Below, piece after piece: positions 59,007 to 64,000 of a DNA stretch of 64,000 nt (its first letter is position 1; every line of letters starts with the position of its first letter). Below the pieces are notes generated by a model. The model had not been told where the DNA came from. It searched no databases and worked only from the letters and a program-made list of their open reading frames with translations. Position numbers and translations under genes: made by a program. This stretch comes from JBBSEX01 sp038239345 (GTDB lineage: Bacteria > Acidobacteriota > Terriglobia > Bryobacterales > Bryobacteraceae): NCBI GenBank assembly GCA_038239345.1, contig JBBSEX010000006.1, positions 186,001 to 250,000 on the forward strand, given 5' to 3'.

Positions 59007-60293
59007 ATGACGGAGAGCTCAGTGTCTACTATATCTCGAAGATCGTTTTTTCAGAAATCCGGTACTGTAGCGGCGGCTGCCACTGCATTTACCATCGTGA
59101 AACCGGAGCTGGTGCGCGGCGCCGGTAAAGAGAAATTGAAAGCCGGTCTGGTGGGCTGCGGCGGACGCGGCACGCAAGCCATTATCGACATGATGAGCGG
59201 CACGGAGAATGTGGAAATCGTGGCGATGGGCGATCTGTTCGAAGATCAACTGGAAGCTTCGCTAGCGAAAATTCGCGGCCACAAAGACTTCGGGAAGTTT
59301 GAGAAACGAATTCAGGTTGACGCCGAGCATCACTTCACCGGCTTCGACGCGTACAGGAAAGTGCTGGCCTCGGACATCGACATCGTGATGCTGGCGACCC
59401 CGCCAGGATACCGGCCGATGCACTTCGAAGCAGCGGTGGAAGCGAAGAAACACGTCTTCTGCGAGAAGCCTTTTGGGACCGATCCAGTGGGCGTCCGGCG
59501 CTTCATGGCGGCGGCGAAAAAGTCGGAGGAGTTGAAGCTGACGGTCATGTCCGGCGCGCAACGGCGGAACGATCGCAACTACGTTGAGACGGTGAATAAA
59601 ATCCAGAACGGCGCTATCGGGGACGTCGTTGCGACGTATGCCAACTGGATCGGCGGTCCTGTGATTCAACAGAAAGAAGGCCGCAAAGCCCAATGGGGCG
59701 ACATGACCTGGCAGCATCGCAACTGGTATTCCTTCGTGTGGATTTGCGGCGATCAGATTGTGGAGCAGCACTTGCACAACATCGACGTGATCAATTGGCT
59801 GATGGGCACGCATCCAACGGAAGTGCTGGCGACAGGCGGCGCTATCTGGCGGCCGCGGACGGAAATTTACGGCAATATCTACGATCACATCTCGTCGGAC
59901 TTCGTATATCCAAACGGCGTACACATGTCGAGTTGCTGCCGGCAGTTTCCCAAGGGATCGACGTCAAACATCAGTGAGAGCATCGTCGGCACGAAAGGGC
60001 GCAGCAATGCGCACGATCTGGGTCAAAATGAGAAGACCGTCCCTTACGTCGCCGAACACACGGCGATGATGAATAGCATTCGCGGCGACGGCCCTTATGT
60101 GAATCATGGGATGACCGTTGCCGAAAGCACAATGACCTGCATCATGGCGCGCGAATCCGCTTACTCGGGCCAGAAAATCACTTGGGAGCAGATCATGAAC
60201 TCGCAGCTGGATCTGCAACCCAAGGCCTTCGATTACGACATGAAGATGGAAGTGCCGCCGCTTCCCATTCCCGGCGAATACAAGTTCGTCTAA
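59007..60293 (+). CDS. Tat-exported Gfo/Idh/MocA-family oxidoreductase
   Basis: A 428-residue NAD(P)-dependent sugar oxidoreductase. The Tat signal is STISRRSFFQKSGTVAAA (twin Arg plus FxK). The Rossmann motif is GLVGCGGRGTQA and the active-site block HVFCEKPFGTD (EKP). Later come WQHRNWYSFVWICGDQIVEQ and HNIDVINW, typical of exported acidobacterial/planctomycete members with tightly bound cofactor. Such enzymes oxidise glycosides at C3, producing the substrates of DUF1080 hydrolases. The stop overlaps the convergent DinB stop. Confidence 0.93.
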   Translation: MTESSVSTISRRSFFQKSGTVAAAATAFTIVKPELVRGAGKEKLKAGLVGCGGRGTQAIIDMMSGTENVEIVAMGDLFEDQLEASLAKIRGHKDFGKFEKRIQVDAEHHFTGFDAYRKVLASDIDIVMLATPPGYRPMHFEAAVEAKKHVFCEKPFGTDPVGVRRFMAAAKKSEELKLTVMSGAQRRNDRNYVETVNKIQNGAIGDVVATYANWIGGPVIQQKEGRKAQWGDMTWQHRNWYSFVWICGDQIVEQHLHNIDVINWLMGTHPTEVLATGGAIWRPRTEIYGNIYDHISSDFVYPNGVHMSSCCRQFPKGSTSNISESIVGTKGRSNAHDLGQNEKTVPYVAEHTAMMNSIRGDGPYVNHGMTVAESTMTCIMARESAYSGQKITWEQIMNSQLDLQPKAFDYDMKMEVPPLPIPGEYKFV

Positions 60294-60835
60294 CGGCTGG
60301 CGGGCGGCACGATGCCGTTCATCCGCAGATACACCGCAAGCTGGCCGTAATGATCGAAGCTGTGCCAGACCGAGGCTGTCGCGATGTCCAGTCGCAACGA
60401 TTTCTGATTACTGAACGGGGACTTGATCAGGTCTCGGGAATTCGTGTCGGTAACCGACATCATCGCCTTGTGTCCGTAAACCATCGATGCCTTGAGATAT
60501 GCCACAATGTCGGCTTTCGTCTTTAATGTCGGGGGACCGTTCTCGCCCTCGCCGGCGGCGGCTGGCACGGCTTCACCAAGCGTCGCGGCCGAGACTATAT
60601 ATATGACCGCGGCGACATGAGAAACCTGTTGGCCGAATGTCCGAACACCCTTGAACTCGCCAGCAGTCGGCGCAAAATCGAATTTATCGGCGGGCATAGC
60701 CTCGGCTAGCGGAACGAGTTCGGATTCCACCATGCTTAGTTGGCGATCCAGAACCTTGCCTACGGTAGGCGCAACGGGATCGGCGGCAAATGCGCATCCG
60801 ATGCAGAACAGAGCGAGTAGGGAAGCTTTACACAT
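60290..60835 (-). CDS. Exported DinB-family protein
   Basis: A 181-residue four-helix-bundle protein. It has a signal peptide (KASLLALFCIGCAFAAD), unusual for DinB proteins which are mostly cytoplasmic. The metal-binding His triad appears as QQVSHVAAV and VWHSFDHYGQL. Proteins of this family act as metal-dependent thiol or hydrolytic enzymes (mycothiol, glutathione, bacillithiol transferases); the exact activity is unknown here. Confidence 0.88.
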   Translation of the reverse strand: MCKASLLALFCIGCAFAADPVAPTVGKVLDRQLSMVESELVPLAEAMPADKFDFAPTAGEFKGVRTFGQQVSHVAAVIYIVSAATLGEAVPAAAGEGENGPPTLKTKADIVAYLKASMVYGHKAMMSVTDTNSRDLIKSPFSNQKSLRLDIATASVWHSFDHYGQLAVYLRMNGIVPPASR

Positions 60836-60914
60836 ACTTTGATTTTCCTTTGAGTTACCCGAGTTATTGTACTAAAGCGCGCGGTCTTGTATGCTGAAAT
60901 GCTTCCCGATAAAT

Positions 60915-61337
60915 ATGAAAACCATTCCTGCTCTGGCGATACTTTTCCTTGCACCCCTTTGCGCTCCGGCGGCCGATACGTATTGCCCGGCCACCATCGA
61001 GGTAAGAGAAGAGCTAAAGACCGCGATCCCTGGTTGGACGGCTGGAAATGAAAATCGTCCCCATGCTCTGGCGGGAATTACTTTTTTCGACGGACCACCC
61101 GCCGAAAAGGCATCTCTGGTTTTCGATGACGAAGTGAAGGGTAAAACCACCACGGCGGCCATCTGGAAGTTGGAAGCGAATTCCAAGCGCGGTTATTGGC
61201 TATCGTGCATTTACGATTCCACCGGCGTAAATGTGTCGAAGCGTCTGGCGCCTTCGCTGACGGAATGCCGGGTGGTTTATAGGCAGGGCGAGTCGCGGTC
61301 GGGCTTGCCGTTGATTACTGCCGTCACATGTAAATAA
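60915..61337 (+). CDS. Exported STY0301-like small protein
   Basis: A 140-residue exported protein; ATG 60915 is chosen because it opens a signal peptide (MKTIPALAILFLAPLCAPA); ATG 60891 is possible. The mature part has YCPATIEV, PGWTAG, FFDGPPAE, YWLSCIYDST and CRVVYRQG and ends VTCK. The Cys pattern and order are what I recall of the STY0301 family (short periplasmic beta proteins of unknown function). Confidence 0.7.
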   Translation: MKTIPALAILFLAPLCAPAADTYCPATIEVREELKTAIPGWTAGNENRPHALAGITFFDGPPAEKASLVFDDEVKGKTTTAAIWKLEANSKRGYWLSCIYDSTGVNVSKRLAPSLTECRVVYRQGESRSGLPLITAVTCK

Positions 61338-61371
61338 TGCTGTGGAAGTAACGCTGTGTTAGGATGCGCGA

Positions 61372-61719
61372 ATGAACGTTTATCGATGGGATGAAATCGA
61401 AAAGGAACAGCTTAATCCGCTGTTTGCCCGGCAGGTAATTCATAGCGAGACGATGACCGTGGCGAAGGTTTATCTGGCCCAAGGTTGCTCCGTCCCGGAA
61501 CATAGCCATATGAATGAGCAGCTCTCCACCATGGAACAGGGACATTTGAAGTTCATCATCGACGGCGAAGAAGTGATCCTGAATCCAGGCGAGACGTTGC
61601 GAATTCCTCCCAATGTAAGGCATTCCGCCGAAGCGCTGGATGACGCGATAGCCCTGGATCTGTTTTCACCGCCGCGCGAAGATTGGATCAGAGGCGAAGA
61701 CGCGTACCTGCGCAAATAG
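61372..61719 (+). CDS. Cupin-domain protein
   Basis: A 115-residue single cupin. Motif 1 is GCSVPEHSHMNEQLSTMEQG (H-x-H-x4-E-like ligands) and motif 2 PGETLRIPPNVRHSAEALDD (P-x-x-x-H). ATG 61372 lies 34 bases after the previous stop. Probably a metal-binding sugar isomerase-like or regulatory cupin; function not assignable. Confidence 0.92.
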   Translation: MNVYRWDEIEKEQLNPLFARQVIHSETMTVAKVYLAQGCSVPEHSHMNEQLSTMEQGHLKFIIDGEEVILNPGETLRIPPNVRHSAEALDDAIALDLFSPPREDWIRGEDAYLRK

Positions 61720-61753
61720 CCGTCGTTCAGTCATGCGATAGTGTTAGCTGAGC

Positions 61754-62599
61754 GTGTCTGAATTTCAGGACAATCCGCAAAACGAGCGTTTCGGCGACGC
61801 CTTGGACGGTACCGAACTCCGGATGGAACTTGATCGCGCGGCCTTGATCTTGGCTCGCATAGAGGTTCCCGAACTGGTGGCCGGACCTTACCTCGGCATG
61901 TTAGACGAACACGCCTCCAATATCGCGGCGCGAGTTAGCGATCTCAGCGACGGCCGCGAATTCGTGCTCAGCGCCAACCGCTACCTTTTTGACGAGAACG
62001 GATTTCGCGGCAACACCGCGGATTATTACGACGCGCGCAATAGCTGTCTAAACGAAGTTTTGGATCGCCGCCTGGGAATTCCGATCACGCTCTCTGTCTT
62101 ATATATGGAAATCGCCCGCCGGCTGGCGATGCCGGTGTATGGAATCGGAATGCCCGGACACTTTTTGATCGAGTACAGCGACGCCGGGTATTCCACCTAC
62201 ATCGATCCGTTCGATGGCGGGAAGTTCTTGACCGCGGAGGATTGCTATCAACTGATCGAGACCCGCTTCGGGACCAAATTCGAGCGCGACGGAAACGTTC
62301 TGCGGCGAATGCCTAAAAAACAGATCGTGATCCGCATGTTACGAAATTTGCTGGGGGTGTACGTGCGGAATCACGCTCTGCCGCGGGCCCTGGAGGTGCT
62401 GGATTTGCTGGTGTCGGCTCAGCCCGATTCGGCGGAAGAATATAAGCAGCGTGGAATCGTTCAGATGCAGCTGAAGAAAATGCGAGCCGCCAAGGCCGAT
62501 CTGGAACAGTATTTACTTCGCGCCGGCGACGCACCCGATGTTGCCGGGGTAAAGGAACAGCTGGAAGCGATTCATCGTTGGCTGGCCCGCCTGAATTAA
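61754..62599 (+). CDS. SirB1-family transglutaminase-like protein with TPR tail
   Basis: A 281-residue protein starting at GTG 61754. The transglut_core2 domain has NSCLNEVLDRRLGIPITLSV (Cys), MPGHFLIEY (His) and YIDPFDGGKFL (Asp), so the Cys-His-Asp triad is complete. Residues ~200-280 form TPR-like helices (ALEVLDLLVSAQPDSAEEYK; QLKKMRAAKADLEQYLLRA). SirB1/YchA relatives are common but poorly understood; a protease-like or scaffolding role is possible. Confidence 0.9.
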   Translation: MSEFQDNPQNERFGDALDGTELRMELDRAALILARIEVPELVAGPYLGMLDEHASNIAARVSDLSDGREFVLSANRYLFDENGFRGNTADYYDARNSCLNEVLDRRLGIPITLSVLYMEIARRLAMPVYGIGMPGHFLIEYSDAGYSTYIDPFDGGKFLTAEDCYQLIETRFGTKFERDGNVLRRMPKKQIVIRMLRNLLGVYVRNHALPRALEVLDLLVSAQPDSAEEYKQRGIVQMQLKKMRAAKADLEQYLLRAGDAPDVAGVKEQLEAIHRWLARLN

Positions 62600-62651
62600 G
62601 CGTTTTCTTCTCAAATTCCCCCAGTGCCGGTCGATAAGCCACACAGAGCTT

Positions 62652-62951
62652 ATGACGGACCCTACATTTCATAGCGAAGCGACGCTGACGCGCTTCAACC
62701 GTTTAATGACCGAATTACTCCGCGCCTCGATCCATCGCAACACGTTTAGCCGGTGGGAGATCGATATCCTGTTAGACATCCAGGCCTGTCCGCTGAGCGA
62801 TTCTTCCAAGCGCGTATTTCTAAAACGATATCAGAGAGCAGTGCAGCGCCGGCTGCTTAACGGCCACACGGCGCCCTTATTGTTTTCCGAGTATCTGGAG
62901 ACACTGCGCCAACGGCGGGAGGTACGAAAACGCGCGTTGGAGGCCGCCTGA
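62652..62951 (+). CDS. Small helical protein of unknown function
   Basis: A 99-residue basic protein with helical character: FNRLMTELLRASIHRNTFSR, WEIDILLDIQAC, KRVFLKRYQRAVQRRLLNG. No signal or membrane segment. It starts 53 bases after the SirB1-like gene on the same strand. I do not recognise the family, but composition and codon use match the neighbours. Confidence 0.7.
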   Translation: MTDPTFHSEATLTRFNRLMTELLRASIHRNTFSRWEIDILLDIQACPLSDSSKRVFLKRYQRAVQRRLLNGHTAPLLFSEYLETLRQRREVRKRALEAA

Positions 62952-63013
62952 TAGGCTATCCTGAGAATGGATTGTAGTTCGCGACGCGGACGGGGTCCGT
63001 CAGGAGAATCGTC

Positions 63014-63337
63014 ATGGGTTGTGGCAGCAGCATCGCAGGAATTCGACCGGAAGAGGAAGGCGGGCGCAAGGTATTCTGCGTCAAGTTTCAGAAAGAAATG
63101 CCGGGCCTCGACGAAGTCCCGTTCGATGGGCATCCGCTGGGGCAGCGTATCTATGAGAACGTCTCCAAGGAAGCTTGGAAGCTTTGGCTGGAGCACATGA
63201 AAATGATCATGAACGAGTATCGGCTGAACTTGGGAACTGCTGAGGCCCAGGAGTTCCTGCTGAAGCAAATGGAAGATTACTTCTTCGGTGAAGGCTCGAC
63301 GTTCCCGCCGGGATACGTCCCGCCCAAGTCAAAGTAA
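63014..63337 (+). CDS. yggX: YggX-like Fe(II)-trafficking protein
   Basis: A 107-residue protein. From residue ~19 it reads KVFCVKFQKEMPGLDEVPFD, HPLGQRIYENVSKEAW, NEYRLNLGTAEAQEFL and EDYFFGEG, close to YggX, which limits labile-iron damage and repairs oxidised clusters. The conserved Cys is at ~22. The first 18 residues (MGCGSSIAGIRPEEEGGR) are an extension not found in E. coli YggX; the start may instead lie further in, at a non-ATG codon. Confidence 0.9.
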   Translation: MGCGSSIAGIRPEEEGGRKVFCVKFQKEMPGLDEVPFDGHPLGQRIYENVSKEAWKLWLEHMKMIMNEYRLNLGTAEAQEFLLKQMEDYFFGEGSTFPPGYVPPKSK

Positions 63338-63341
63338 CCGC

Positions 63342-64000
63342 TTAGAGCACGGGCAACGTCGTTTGAATCTCAAACTCCAGCGCGGCATGAGCCGAACGTA
63401 GCGCCAGTTCTACAGCGGCTATCTCCGCCGCGCGGGCAAACAGAAAGCCCAGGTAGCTGGAGCCTTCCGGTAGCGGGATCAAGCGCTGCCCCTCTTTCGC
63501 GGTGATCGTCAGGCCTTCTATTCCAGAAACGGCTTCCGCCTTCTCCACGCCGCTGACCCCGCCGTAAACCCCGCCGCGGGGGATGGGGATCATCATGACG
63601 CCACTGGCGTCGGGGTCCGCTTGAAAATGCGAAACATTCTCGCCCGCCGCATGTCGCAGGATAAATTCTTCCAGCGTAGTACTCCCGGCGAAGCGCAAGA
63701 TCCTCGCGCATAATCCTCCAATCGGACGCGCGGCCACTTCCAACATCCAGACACCGTGCTGATTCACGCGCATCTCGGCATGAATCGGGCCCCGCTCTAA
63801 TCCAAGAGCTGAGATCGCTCTCTTCGTAGTCTCAACAATCGCCTGCTGGGTGGCCTCGCTTTCTCGCGACGGCCTGATGTAGATCGTTTCCTCGAACAAC
63901 GGTCCATCCAGCGGATCGGGCTTATCGAAAATCGCCAGGGTGCGCAGACTTCCGTCAATTAAAATACCCTCCAGTGCAAATTCACGACCAGGAATGAAGC
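63342..64000 (-). CDS. ATP-grasp domain protein (N-terminal part outside window)
   Basis: The minus-strand frame is open to the window edge, so only the C-terminal ~219 residues are seen. It reads FIPGREFALEGILIDGSLRT, LAIFDKPDPLDGP, FFEETIYIRPSR-like, MLEVAARPIGGLCARI and LEEFILRHAAGEN, the end of an ATP-grasp fold (nucleotide- and Mg-binding residues in the E-A-x-x-R block), followed by a C-terminal beta domain. Family members ligate amino acids or act in carbamoyl-phosphate synthase-like steps. TTG 63899 is not the start. Confidence 0.88.
   Translation of the reverse strand, partial: FIPGREFALEGILIDGSLRTLAIFDKPDPLDGPLFEETIYIRPSRESEATQQAIVETTKRAISALGLERGPIHAEMRVNQHGVWMLEVAARPIGGLCARILRFAGSTTLEEFILRHAAGENVSHFQADPDASGVMMIPIPRGGVYGGVSGVEKAEAVSGIEGLTITAKEGQRLIPLPEGSSYLGFLFARAAEIAAVELALRSAHAALEFEIQTTLPVL

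Overview
The window is GC-rich, densely coded bacterial DNA, best read as a chromosomal segment of an Acidobacteriota member, probably near Candidatus Solibacter / Bryobacterales (inference; no 16S is present). Support comes from the gene families: an ADOP-type duplicated FtsX/MacB permease, carboxypeptidase-regulatory-domain TonB-dependent receptors, a Ser/Thr kinase fused to a TonB C-terminal domain, DUF1080, a Tat-exported Gfo/Idh/MocA oxidoreductase, and a TreS-maltokinase fusion. No rRNA, tRNA or CRISPR array was recognised.

Layout. 0-7 kb: end of a secreted FnIII protein, a PepSY membrane protein, a small zinc-ribbon membrane protein, a B3-like metallo-hydrolase with a GOB-type Gln ligand, and a likely operon E1 (alpha/beta fused) - 166-aa unknown - recJ. 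7-15.6 kb is an accessory, decayed zone: a G-run-rich stretch, a secreted TonB_C protein flanked by a direct repeat, a dead phage terminase fragment, a REP-associated transposase (RAYT) with inverted repeats and a GTTCTTC array, an ECF sigma/anti-sigma operon, and an IS3-family fragment fused to a beheaded serine hydrolase. 15.6-23.4 kb: a large secreted heparinase-like protein with duplicated Ig-like domains, a truncated IS3 element, a Cys/His-rich small protein with a TonB-dependent receptor, and a candidate toxin-antitoxin pair.

23.8-30.5 kb: TreS-maltokinase, divergent from the classical rpmH-rnpA-yidD-yidC-jag cluster with a good sigma70 promoter. 30.6-39 kb: an orphan ADOP permease with two palindromic upstream sites, then an XRE-PBP regulator divergent from cytochrome c - PQQ dehydrogenase - cstA - ybdD-like gene. 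39.1-42.1 kb looks like an inserted cargo block (TetR, DUF4267, NIPSNAP, MBL hydrolase, NAD(P)-binding protein with an atypical tail). 42-64 kb is mostly core and metabolic: site-2 protease, fabG, ubiD-like, a TonB receptor, DUF58, DUF1080, FmdB, the kinase-TonB fusion, hemB, a membrane patatin, a secreted pullulanase-type GH13, thiL with a methyltransferase, a DapA-like aldolase, a Gfo/Idh protein, DinB, cupin, SirB1, a YggX-like protein and a truncated ATP-grasp gene.

Functional themes are polysaccharide and trehalose/maltose metabolism (pullulanase, TreS-Mak, heparinase-like, DUF1080, Gfo/Idh), periplasmic quinoprotein oxidation linked to cytochrome c, and membrane-protein biogenesis. The most unusual items are the XRE-PBP/PQQ-dehydrogenase/CstA unit with a lanthanide-type D-x-D signature, the DUF2283-associated candidate toxin pair, the CC..HHC protein with its receptor, the kinase-TonB_C fusion, and the layered mobile-element graveyard at 10-15 kb.
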